A DNA stretch of 64,000 bases from Astropecten irregularis (taxonomy: Eukaryota > Echinodermata > Asteroidea > Paxillosida > Astropectinidae). The DNA lies in contig OZ020244.1 of assembly GCA_963971285.1 (NCBI GenBank), positions 26,970,001 through 27,034,000 of the forward strand, written 5' to 3'. Positions 25,401 through 34,844 of the stretch are shown in pieces (the stretch's first letter is position 1; every line of letters starts with the position of its first letter). Below the pieces are notes generated by a model. It made no database searches. It was not told the DNA's origin and saw only the letters and a list, made by a program, of their open reading frames with translations. Both the position numbers and the translations under genes were made by a program.

Positions 25401-28400
25401 AAAATGGGCAGAAAATCACCCCCAGATCAGTGCTGAGATGACGTATTGGCAGCAACATGACTAAGGCTCTCTGACGATTTTACGGGATGGTATGTTGCCC
25501 TTTCTGGTGCAACCATTATGAGACACGTACACAGACGAATGCTCCATATTACATAGAATGAGTTTCCTTCAAATTAATGAATATTATAGGTGAACGACGA
25601 AGCCTTGTATTAGACTTCTTGATCATTTCAAGAACGATGAATGTTGATGATTTGTCATTTCTTCAGCAGGGACTCTGTGTTTTGGACAGCGAGAAGATTG
25701 TGCAGCTGCGGTATTTCTGACCCAGTACTATTATACAATGCTTGGTGATTACATTATGCCTATACTTACACAGAGAAGTCTGATATGAAGGCACCGGGTG
25801 GGATGTGCAGAGTAAAGGGGACATCTTGCCTGTCTCCTTTGTTGACCACTTCACCGGTCACTCTAGTCCTTGCATAACGGTCAGTGATCAAGGATTCTAT
25901 ATGCAGTTTCTCCAGGTCGATTATGACCTCTGGTTCCTGAAAAAAAATAGATGCATGGAGTTTGACGTCACTACGGATAGGATGCAGCTCGGTGTTTCAG
26001 GGACAACTTATGCAGTTATTGCATCGGTTCCTTACTGTCATGCCCAATTCGGACAATTCCAAAGAGTGCGCCCAAGAGTTTTCAATGCGTTGGCCAATCA
26101 CAATGGACGGAATTTGATGCCGCAATGCACATTTAATATGGAAAGGATGTCGACATATTCCGTGCATTTCGATTGACCGACGCTTTGCAGACTCTTGGAG
26201 ACGCACTTTTTGGAGTCGCCCGAAACAGTATAAAGTTGTTGGAGTTCCTAGTGCGGGTATTGCGTTTGTTCCCCAGCTTAAAAAATGACACATGCCAATC
26301 ACAGAAGATCACGAGGAATATGGAAGTTAAACAAATGGAACCTACGATAAAAACGGAATGATTCCCACTCACATATGTGCAGATCCTGTTTTCTATGCCG
26401 TACTTTCGACCACCACCCTGGCTTTGCCTCTGGTAGGCAGCACCGCTTATGCCCCATTGGAGGCTTGGCGGTACCCTGGTAGCACCGCCACCGCCTCTAC
26501 CCCACCCAGCACTGCCCCCAGTCCTTGGCGGAGTGTCCACGAATGTCATGGACATGAGTGGCGTCAGCAGGTTGTAGCGTTTGGACAGCTCCAGGGTCCT
26601 GGCTACGATGCTTTTCTTCTCCCGGTCGTCATCGGACACCGTGTACTTGTTGAAGAGTTCGGACAGGACGACGAATGCAGCGGTGCGCTCCACGGCCTCG
26701 GATGGAACATACTCGGAGTCGGCGAATGGATCGGACTGAACAGAATATAGTGAGTCAAAGATTGCTGGGATTAAGGTGTGTTTGATATTTTATTCATTTA
26801 TTTATCATAGATTCATGAGAGGGATACTGGATCGTTATGTTTTATGTAACTACTGTGCCATGTACTTGACTCATCATATTAGAATGTGGTTATATTAGGC
26901 AAACGGCATTAAAATACTTGAGGGCCTTTACGAAACGAGGCTTAAGTTTGGGCTTGGGATTTATTCTGCTACCGCCATTTTAAGTACTAAATTAAATGAA
27001 GGGTTTGATTGAGACACCTGATGGCGAGGCTGGAGACTTTCTTCGGCTTTGTCATGTGGCCCAAGTCCTTTAGTGAAATAGCGGTAGTGAAATAAGTCCC
27101 AAGCCTAGCCTCAAGCCTGGTTTCGTAAAGGCCTTTAGTTTTGGGAAAAAGCACAAGTTGCCTTCGCGTTTGCCCAACAGTAAATTTAAGTGAATAAAAA
27201 CCAATTTGCATCATTTCTATTTCTCTTTTGATAACAGCACATCTCACTTACGTCAACGATTGGGACATACTCCTCCAGAGTAATTTCTCCATCAGCACTG
27301 ACGGCCGTTATCCTGATAGGCAGAGTGCTGGTCAGAAGGTTGACTAGCCGTCCGCTGATTGTAAACTCGGATCCGTTAAAGTAGTTTTGGAAATCGGTCT
27401 TGGTCAACGTTCCTCGGTCGACTACGTTACCAAGGTAATTAATATCCACATTTACCAAAAGTGGGGTAGCAACCTCATCAAATACACCTTAAGGTAAAAG
27501 AAAAAGGTGGATCCAAGAATATGTTTTCGCTTGAAACTTGCAGAAGAATAAACATTCGACTCAAAGAGCTTAGAGATTTTAAGAGAACAAAATCTGACGG
27601 CATTTTCATCAATAATAATAACAACCAGTCATGTTCTTATAACAGGAGACCCATTATTATTTTGTTTATAGGGACTTTTTATATCTGATGTTCTGCTTAT
27701 GCTTCGCACGTATTAAAAGTCATTATGTGTATTTTATTTTGTTACCTTCTTTATTTTAAATGGATTAATCATTTTGTTTTGGGAGGGAATTATTTCAGTA
27801 TGATACTCACCAGTAAGTTGCTCAACCACCCCCGATTTTAGGAAGATCTTCCGAACGACTCCGTTGTTTCCGAGAGCGAGGCGAACCAAGAACTCAAAGT
27901 CGTTTTCCGCGGCGCCGAATCCCAGCGTGACCACGGCGCACCGGTCCCGGTTCCTCTCCCGGACATTCTCCTCGATGCGCCGCTCGTTCGTGACGCCGAT
28001 GGTCGGCATACCGTCCGTCAGCACGAAGAGGATGCACACGCCCGGGTTGGTGTCAGAGGTGGGATCCATGGCGCCCGCCAGGCGTAGCTGGTTCAGTCCC
28101 TCCATCATGGCGTCGTTCAGATTCGTTGCTGCAGTGCAGACAAGATCATGAGACTCGTCATTATTTCAACAAAGAAATGCCTTAAAAAATGGACTCAAAG
28201 GCCAAATTTGGATGGCTGAAATTCACCCAATATGATAGAGATATCCGAAACCGAACAATGCCAAATTACAAATCATCACTCTAAACCCAACCTGTGGCAT
28301 TAATTACCTCCTTTTGAGCTACATACCATCTGTGTATAATCTGAATTATAACTTGACCATCAATTTGGTTCCATTGTAGGAGATTGGTTTCACTACGTGT

Positions 28401-31400
28401 TTCCTGAGCACAGATTTGCACTCACTGTATCCCGGCCTTGTTTTTTTTTTTAAGCAAATTAACATTAACTTTTAATAATAATTATGAGAACATATGACTT
28501 CACCGTCTAAAATATCAAGTGATTTGATGTGATTTTTGGCCCTTTCTTTGTTGAACGGTGATGCGGTGACCATCTCATCTTCAATCCACAGGTACACCTG
28601 ATAGACAAAGAGCAGAGACATAAAAAATAGAAATGTAAATAGAAAAATGTAAATATTGCAAGCAACGTCGTGGCATGCGGTGATGTTACGTTTGGTATGA
28701 TTATTATCAAATGGGGAATGCCATCCCGATTGGAGGAAATGCATCAAATCCCTCCTCTACTTGTATTATGACATTTTCAAACAACAACATATTAATTATA
28801 TAAGACTTGAAGCTATGCATGGTGGAAGTACTTAAAGGAAGGTAGGTTTGTGGTGACACCATGTAATCTCTTCTGTGAGAGTGTGTGGTTCTGAGGCACT
28901 CTCCTGAGGACGAAGAGAGCACACTGTTCGGAATTTCGAGATAATACCACCGGTTCTTCTCAGAACCACACACTCTCACAGAAGAGATTACATGGTGTCA
29001 CCGCAAACCTACCTTCATTTTAACACACTAATTCAATAACCGAAAAATCCAAAGCGTTTACAGCTTACCTGGTTAGAAAAAGTGATGATGTTGAAGCGAT
29101 CCACTGGTCTCATCTGGTCCAAGATGGCCGACAATGCCGCCTTTGTTTGTCTGAGTTTAGCGCCGGACATGGACGAACTGATATCGATGACAAATGCAAC
29201 AGACTTTCGGATAGGATTGAGACCGTCGAGAGAGAAATGATGCACGAAGATGTCATGGAAAGTCTGTCAAAAACAAAAGAAAATAAAGGTAACAACTACA
29301 TGCTGATGAGGTTGGCCCACTCTCTTGAGTGTCCTACCTATGGAAACCAACTCGTGGGAAGTGCAGACGTGCTTGGTCGGCCTAAAACTAGATGGAGAGA
29401 TGACATTCAGAGAGACCTCTCACTCTTAGACACTGGGTGGTCAGTCGGAGAAGCAGAAGTGGGAGCTCAAGACCAGACCGTTTGGAAGGGTTTTTTTTCT
29501 CAAGTCAAGCAGCAAGTGCAGATAATGCATGAAGCTTTCCAGTTGGTTAATCAGTTAGATAGTTTGAGTCGGTTCGCATATGATTTTACCTGGACGTGAC
29601 CGACGCCGTAATCGTGCTCAATATCGTAGCGTATGATGAAGTCTCCGTTGATTCCCGTTGACCCATCACCGCCGATGTTCAGCTGCTCCTGAGAGGTGGG
29701 ATCAAACTCCACGATGGCGCGCGACTGCCCGACCTTCCTGGTGTAGCTTTCCAGGGACTTGTAGGAGAAGCTATCACTGCTGCTAGAAGCACGGCCACTG
29801 CTGCCATCAGATCCCCCACCGTCCGTCTGGAGAATTCCAGACTCGACTTGAGCTATACCCTGAGGCTCCGTGACGTAGGCCCTGATGCTGAGATCCCGAA
29901 CAACCTTAGCGATAATCCAGAAAGGGGAATAAAACAATATGAATACAAACACTGGACGACGGCATCTCTTGAAGAGGGTGTTCAACACTCAACAAACCTC
30001 GCTTTATTCGTTACAACTATTATCCTTAAATTACTTGTAATGAGAACAAAATGCTCCCAGTATCTCACGTCAAGAAATCACACAGATTTGTCTGCTGCCC
30101 CCCTTGGCGAAATTCAGAGAATCTGAATTTTTGGGAGCTTGTTGTCTGAGAGAAGACTCTCTTTCTATGTTCAGTGTGAGATAAATATTTTTTTCTCATG
30201 TCAAGTAATTTAAGGATTTAGTTCTAACAAAATAAAGCGAGACTTGTTGGGTGTTGAACATCCTCTTTAATGACACCAAGTTTAACAGGGCATTGAAGAC
30301 AGCATCATCATAAGGAATGCATCTTTAAGGGCACTCTTATCCATCAACATACCTGCTGAGGGTTGATGCTTATTCGTTGAGTATACCAGCCCCGAACTCT
30401 CTCAAGAAGCTCTTGGTAGTTAACCATGACGCCAACCCTGTCTCTCGGTGCTAAACGGAGTGACACCATGAACGTGTTTCTTGTAGGATCTCTGCGTTAG
30501 GAGAAATAAAACCCCAATGAGTATAAGCTAAGCATACAGACCACAATCTATTTCGAAATTATATAATAGTTAGGACATTTATACATAGCGTTCTTGCGCG
30601 AGTGGTATCACCACGTTTTACCCTATTATTATCCCTGCTCATCCCATTAACAATCCCGAAACAATCTCAGCTCCTTGGGGAGTATACAGCCTCGGCTTCC
30701 CGCAAAGCGCACAAGGGCTAATCAAGCATCACATCCATGTCTACCCTCACATGTACCCATTTACTCCTGGGTGAAGAGGAGCATATGTGACAAAACGTCT
30801 TGCCCAAGGATGCAAGCACCACTATGACATGCCTGGATTAGAACCCACAATCTGTTTTGTTTTATATTATATTGATTATATACAAGATCTTGAGTATGAC
30901 TCGCCCGACAAATCACGTGTCTGAAAAAAATCTCGACTTTAAACTGCCGTTGTCTGTGCATCAAATCGACAAAAAAGAGAACAATTCTTGTGAACAGTGT
31001 AAATTCACTTCAATACTCTAACAGCCGTAAGAAATAAAGGCTTGTTCTGTGCTTATTTTGCATGTAGCTTTCTGTTTAACAATGTTTTTGAAATGTACGG
31101 AATATACTCACAGAGCAGTGATTCTTCCAGTCGACTGCAGGCTTCCAGATGCATCAAATGTATTCTCATCTTCCCCATCGCATGTATCTCTCACTTTGCC
31201 ATAATACGTCACACCATTAACCTCTCTGAAATAAAATCATGCACATATTTACCCTGAATTTCACATAAAAATTACTACTCTTTATATTCAGCGATATACA
31301 ATTCCCTCCTCTAAGACAAATGTTAAATCAACATCAAGAACTTAATTTAGGCCATTGAGTTAGATTATAATCCGCTGTGAGAAAATTGAGTCCAACCAAA

Positions 31401-34400
31401 TTTGTATAAACCGAATCCTGATCAGGACATGAAAACTCCAGAGTCAAAAGTACAGGGCCTACCGACCTATGCCTTCTCCACGTGGCTTTGGTGTATGTGT
31501 TCAAACTAGCATTTCATGTGCTTGTATATTGGCATTTGGGCCTACAAAGAATGTAGTAGAATCATGACCTCATGACATTATTAAAATTGAGGCATATGCT
31601 TCACGTGAACGCATGGAATACAGTCAGTGGTCGGGCAAGGCAAACAGTCATGTTTGAAGAATTCAGACAACTCTGATTGAGACTTAATCTAAGACGTGCA
31701 GGGGTCGAGTTCACGAAGCCCTACGATCGATCTTGACACGAGTTATGAGGGATAACCCATCGTAGGAGGCCTATCCCACGTAGGGCTGCAATGCATACAA
31801 TTTATTACGATTAATAGTAAATTACGATTAGTTTCGTAAAAGGATGCTTACAATGAGAAGTTTGCAATGTAAGCCTTGACTGGTAGCTGTAGGATGAAGT
31901 TGTAAGGCTGATACGTGAAGGCTTCATTGGTTATCCGTGATGTAATGGTCGTACTGGCAAACCGGGCAGCTATCTTTGTGTCAACATGGAACTGTTCCAC
32001 GTTGTTTCTCCTCTGCAGAACAATCGTAGAAAAGAACCGTTATAATAGGCCTGTCAGTTAAACTAAAAGCATTAAATGAAAGTCTTAAATTAGGTAACTA
32101 ATAATATCTACATTATATTAATTGTTTCTTTGTGCAATAAAAACCAACGCCATTGGGTTTCATATGTCAATTCCTAGTAAAATAAAAGAACAGTATAGGT
32201 CTATACTTACAGGACTTGTTTGCCTTCTGGTGCGAAATAAATGACCGGGCATCTGCGGAAAAAAAACAAGGCATATTAGTTGTCCTCGTTTTTTTCTGTT
32301 TCTCGTTTTCTTTGTTTCTTTTGTCTTCAATTTTATCTAATTTTAAAAAGTTATTGTTTCCTTTTCTGTCTTTTTCTTGTCGTTTTTCTTAATGCACTGC
32401 CACCGTTGACACTTTTGCAAATGTTGGTATTGGATCATAGTTTTAATGATAATTGAAAAAAGATCTGCTAGGCTTACTTGTAGATATTTTGCAAATAAAA
32501 TGATACTGGACTTTAAAGAAAAGGGAAAAGGAAGTATTTTATATGTACAGAGGAAATGGCCGGCAATGGAACAGAAAAAATGTTGTGGATAAGTTTCCAA
32601 CTGATATGACCTTTGCGACCTTGGATTAAAATACCATTTCGAGTCATCAGCCCGTATAATTATATGGTATAAGTCCTTGCAAATACATAAAAGGATTCCA
32701 GGCAGAAAATTTCATTTCAAAGAATTCCTCCCCCGCTATAACCTCGCGTACCGGGTATATCATGTATGGGAAAGTCTATCATTCAGTGCACACAGTGCTA
32801 TAGACACGAGCTCCCCGTGGGAAAAACTCTCACGACTGTTGGGCATTTGACTGCCAGGGGTAAGAGACATGGAGCGCAGTATGCAGGGAATACTCTGCAG
32901 TTGACAATTTGCCATTGTGCCAAGATTTGTCAAGCACAGAACCTGTCACCCAGGGTTCTTTTGTCAAAAAAGAAATGCGAGGTCCAAGGGCAGCAATGTT
33001 TAGAGAAGGTTTTGCCAAAATAACAACCAAGAGGGCATTAATATTCGGGCATAAAATGCTGGGCGATTTACTCAGTTCCAGACATTCTTTAAAGGTAGTA
33101 TCATACTTTGGTAGCATACCGAAACAGAAATCTTGACAGATTTACCTATTACTTACAGGGTATAAAGATGGTGATGGTAGAAATACCACTACCATTAAAA
33201 TGTTTCTGCCTGAAATGCTGTATTTATCCAGAAATTAGTAAAACAACGACCGAAAATCTTTTTGATCTTTCTAAAAGATCAAAAATGAAAGAGAAAAGAC
33301 TTAAGAAATACTGTGGCTGTTTTTCACTGTTTTCTAAAAAAGTGGGCACCGTACGGGACTGAAATTTTGACAGATGACTGTTACTGTATCTGTCTTAATA
33401 TTTTTGCCCATGAATCTGTATTTCTTTGATAAAAAACAAAGTATGATACTACCTTTAACTTCACGGTTCAAAAGAAGGGACCATTAGATTTCCCCAGTTC
33501 ATGTTTTGTGGTATAAATTTAATGGTGATGGCAGAGTGCCTCCAGTGCAACCGAAGTGTTTTGTTTATAACCCGTTTGCTCTTTTGATCATAAAAATTCC
33601 GATGTTCACCTTCAATTATAATTTAATGTATTGTGCAATATCAACCAACCTGGAAAATGATATCCGGAGAAAATTACAAAGTGGATTTTAAAATCATGAT
33701 GTAAAAGGGGAAATGACTTACATACACCTGGTTTGAACACCCCCGTTCATAGCAGGGTATTAAAATATTACAACTTACAATTTAAAGACATAAGCAACTC
33801 ATAATTTATCTATATGAACCGTCAGGTCAAGTTGAAATACGGCAGTGCATGCATCTTTAATGATATACCGAGTCATCTGGACTTTGTCAAACCATTCCTC
33901 TACAAACCCAGTATGAGTATACCATAACAACTGTGGAATGATTGATGTTTCCCCCCGATGGTGGACGTCTTTATTATTGCTTTTCTTTATATAGACCTTC
34001 GGTTTTCTCTGAAGTTTCGAATGTTGTTAGCTCCCCAAAATTTCATTGGCAATCGGGAAGAATGCCAAAACCGTAATGCATTAACCATTTCCCTGAAAGT
34101 CGATATCCATGGTAAAGTTCACAGTTCCCACAATTTCTAAGACTTGATTATCGTTCAATTCAAGGTCATTCCATATGTGCAGGGTATTGTGCAGACATAA
34201 ATCATGCCAAAAAATTCTTTTTCTGTAAAAAATTCAGTAGATCCAAATAAACAGGCTTTTTCTGGGCCGAGCGAGGGGTTCATCCCCCAGCCAAGAAAAG
34301 CCTGTTTTCTCTAAACAGTGATTTGATTTTATCTGAAACTGAAGCTTGACGAATGCCTAAAATTCTAAAGAGAAATTAATAAGAAATGATGAGAATTCTC

Positions 34401-34684
34401 AGCAACCAAATCGATATGTAATGAATTAGGCCCATATAGTCGAAACTAGAAAGTTAAATTGTAAAACATGTAAATGTAGTTTGTTTTAGTTCGCCCAATA
34501 TAATCTACAAATGTCTACAAAATCTACGGGGGTGTATACGTGACAGGTACAGAACGTTACCGCGACGTGGAGTAACACGTACCTGGGAGTGCCTGGTAAA
34601 GCCTTTCGGTGGCATGGAGAGAGTGCCCGGTGGAAACAAGATGACTCCCACCAACACCTGTAGTACGGACGAGTGAAGCAGCAT
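13481..34684 (-). CDS. Giant three-module ITIH-like protein, gene A (31 exons, 2,168 aa)
   Basis: Predicted secreted heavy-chain-family protein. Joining 31 exons gives 6,507 bases in one frame, with GT/AG junctions and agreeing phases throughout. Order: signal exon 34583-34684 (residues 1-34), a small exon 32211-32252 (35-48), module 1 (49-693), module 2 (694-1314), module 3 with the ITI heavy-chain C-terminal domain (1315-2168). Each module has VIT, a linker containing EPQG, vWA with DxSxS, and a helical post-vWA segment; only the third goes on to the C-terminal domain. Family members usually have one module and about 900 residues. No Kunitz (bikunin) domain and no DPHF attachment motif were seen between the vWA and C-terminal domains. 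Heavy chains bind hyaluronan or matrix in vertebrates; a similar extracellular role is inference. The alternative, three genes with shared exons, is less likely because module-joining introns are 436 and 119 bases. Confidence 0.85.
13798..14019. repeat. TTTACGAA foldback element, copy a
   Basis: About 220 bases with inverted ends: GCCTTTACGAAGGCTTGAGG on the left and CAAGCCTCAAGCC towards the right end. The middle contains GAAGCCGAAGAAAGGCTCCA. Other copies are at 18611-18825, 26922-27134, 36985-37208 and, in part, 53062-53165. It lies in the last intron of gene A. Confidence 0.7.
14577..14715. repeat. Foldback with GATTTCAC-type ends
   Basis: GGCCTCGATTTCACCAAAC on the left is mirrored by TTCGTGAAATCGACC on the right, with ACGTAGGA inverted words between. 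Related sequence occurs at 31699-31795 and 36714-36760 (half copies) and in the large foldback at 53293-54048. Intronic in gene A. Confidence 0.6.
14798..15088. repeat. Foldback element with GGGCCCAATTTCATGGA ends
   Basis: The left end GGGCCCAATTTCATGGAGCC returns inverted as GGTTCCATGAAATTGGGCCC. The arms contain inverted copies of CCGTAAGC and GGTAACGGT words. It occupies most of an intron between two C-terminal-domain exons of gene A. A diverged fragment lies at 24860-24953. Confidence 0.75.
17027..17072. repeat. CGTTTCGATCC repeat fragment
   Basis: CTTGCTAGGATCGAAACGGC and AGGCCCTCCAA match one arm of the dispersed foldback family seen at 706-828. Intronic in gene A. Confidence 0.45.
17557..17752 (-). 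mobile_element. Decayed LINE reverse-transcriptase C-terminal fragment
   Basis: On the minus strand the frame reads LLYFAECWSLTQREEAHLD then FDKRCQKKILRIV before a stop. This matches the pattern LLYGxExWTLT..EE..L..F..RC.R..L typical of the region after the polymerase domain in non-LTR retrotransposons. The stop and loss of frame after it show that it is dead. A poly-A/T tract lies just below it. It lies in an intron of gene A, downstream of the first vWA exon of module 3. Confidence 0.6.
18611..18825. repeat. TTTACGAA foldback element, copy b
   Basis: Begins GGGCCTTTAAGAAACAGGC and ends GGCTTCGTAAAGGCC, with CTTGGAACTTATTTCGCTACC and its inverted partner inside. Same family as 13798-14019. 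Intronic in gene A, about 20 bases from a VIT exon. Confidence 0.7.
20540..20672. repeat. TGTCGCTGTCACT minisatellite
   Basis: Repeated words ATGTCGCTGTCACTGCAC and CACAATGTCGTTGTCACTAC run in tandem with variation. It occupies an intron of module 2 of gene A, close to the exon at 20694-20830. Confidence 0.6.
20990..21170. repeat. Composite repeat with CGTTTCGATCC-family end, copy 1
   Basis: Shares the order CTGATCGTCTCATCCATTC, ATGTGTGTTTCTT, CTTGCATGTTCTTGTCC, GTCATTTAGCCTTTGAGAAA and GATCCTGCTA with 23205-23345. The last part is the dispersed CGTTTCGATCC word set. The two copies lie in two introns of module 2. Confidence 0.6.
23205..23345. repeat. Composite repeat with CGTTTCGATCC-family end, copy 2
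   Basis: Near-identical word order to 20990-21170, ending GGAACGAAACGCGTCAGGC. Both copies are on the same strand. Confidence 0.6.
24860..24953. repeat. Fragment of the 14798-15088 foldback family
   Basis: GTGGGCCCACT, GCTTACGGACACTGCTAAGC, ATTTCATGGAGTCCGTAAGC match one arm of the GGGCCC-ended foldback. It lies 20 bases from a VIT exon of module 2. Confidence 0.5.
26922..27134. repeat. TTTACGAA foldback element, copy c
   Basis: Left end GGGCCTTTACGAAACGAGGC, right end CCTGGTTTCGTAAAGGCC. The inner arms carry CTTGGGATTTATT and AATAAGTCCCAAGCC. Same family as 13798-14019. It lies between two module-1 exons of gene A. Confidence 0.75.
28834..29020. repeat. GAGGACG foldback family, fullest copy
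   Basis: A long inverted repeat: GGTAGGTTTGTGGTGACACC...TCTCTTCTGTGAGAGTGTG on the left, CACACTCTCACAGAAGAGA...GGTGTCACCGCAAACCTACC on the right. The spacer holds CTCCTGAGGACGAAGAGAGC. Partial relatives are at 3117-3222 and 60735-60858. It lies about 50 bases from the module-1 vWA exon. Confidence 0.75.
29290..29500 (+). mobile_element. LINE reverse-transcriptase C-terminal remnant
   Basis: The plus-strand frame includes GRPKTRWRDDIQRDL, then AQDQTVWK. This is the pattern GRPxxRWxDxIxxDLxxL...AxDRxxW found near the C terminus of many non-LTR retrotransposon polyproteins. It is short and sits between linker and vWA exons of module 1, opposite in strand to gene A. Confidence 0.6.
29971..30269. 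repeat. Foldback with GTTCAACACTCAACAA ends
   Basis: AAGAGGGTGTTCAACACTCA and AACCTCGCTTTATT on the left mirror AATAAAGCGAGACTTGTTG and GGTGTTGAACATCCTCTTTA on the right. A one-arm copy is at 37817-37945. It begins about 70 bases upstream of the linker exon of module 1. Confidence 0.75.
31699..31795. repeat. Half-copy of the GATTTCAC/GTTCACGAA foldback
   Basis: GTCGAGTTCACGAAGCCCTA, CGATCGATCTTGACACGAG, GGGATAACCCATCGTAGGA and CCCACGTAGGGCTGCAATGC match the arms seen at 14577-14715. Intronic in gene A, just before the first VIT exon. Confidence 0.55.
33091..33456. repeat. AAAGGTAGTATCATACTTTGG foldback, complete copy 1
   Basis: 366 bases with terminal inverted repeats: AAAGGTAGTATCATACTTTG at the left and CAAAGTATGATACTACCTTT at the right. 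Inside are GAAAATCTTTTTGATCTTT and AAAAGTGGGCACCGTA. Other copies: 59425-59755 (complete), 55093-55290 (left part), 63957-64000 (start, cut by the edge). It lies in intron 1 of gene A. Confidence 0.8.
34583..34684 (-). other. Gene A exon 1: signal peptide
   Basis: The ATG at 34684 opens 34 codons ending at a GTACGTG donor. Residues 1-24 are MLLHSSVLQVLVGV followed by more hydrophobic sequence and TLSM, a typical secretory signal, with cleavage likely near residue 23. The PPKG just after it also occurs in exon 1 of gene B, which supports both starts. It is the only signal-peptide exon seen for gene A. Confidence 0.85.
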
Positions 34685-34836
34685 TGTGACTTAACATTCA
34701 GCCAGTCACTTCAGTGTCGAGAAGACTGCCGTAGTTCTGCTTTCCTGGGGGACAGTTCCAACCTGTCGACAGAATATTCACTGCAGAGTCCTCAGAAATG
34801 GCATTTGTCTGGCTTCGGATGGGACGAACGATAGGC

Positions 34837-34844
34837 GTATATAC
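34837..34844 (-). promoter_or_regulatory. Possible TATA-like box of gene A
   Basis: GTATATAC lies 153 bases upstream of the gene A start codon on the minus strand, a plausible distance for a core promoter with a short leader. No other core-promoter element was recognised, and the word is common in AT-rich DNA, so this is a weak call. Confidence 0.2.

Larger units (their letters stand above)
20255..25936 (-). other. Gene A module 2 (VIT-linker-vWA-postvWA), residues 694-1314
   Basis: Exons 25770-25936, 24974-25081, 24577-24718 (VIT), 23884-24000 and 23441-23584 (linker, split by an extra intron), 22747-23035 and 22058-22605 (vWA and following sheet region), 21255-21415, 20694-20830 and 20255-20304 (post-vWA). 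Metal site DVSGS at residues 946-950, then TNLGEA and LSDGRPTIG. QRIWAIRTFQDL and YNFVTPLTPMSL are the usual heavy-chain post-vWA motifs. It starts directly with VIT sequence (EPEVIIDLEKLH), with no signal peptide or start exon of its own. Confidence 0.85.
26373..32012 (-). other. Gene A module 1 (VIT-linker-vWA-postvWA), residues 49-693
   Basis: Exons 31852-32012, 31112-31225, 30353-30491 (VIT), 29590-29904 (linker, with a Gly/Ser-rich stretch), 29069-29263, 28504-28597, 27811-28128 (vWA), 27252-27487 and 26373-26735 (post-vWA). The vWA metal site is DISSS at residues 318-322, with TNLNDA and LTDGMPTIG later. The last exon encodes the helical segment (LNTKYTVS-like region, then YNLLTPLMSM) and a Gly-rich tail, ending in phase 0 at GTGAGTGGG. 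The module has the exon pattern of gene B. Confidence 0.85.

Noticed and set aside
13481-26735. Three separate ITIH genes in tandem
   Set aside because: No signal exon, start or polyA signal between modules; the joining introns are 119 and 436 bases and all phases agree.
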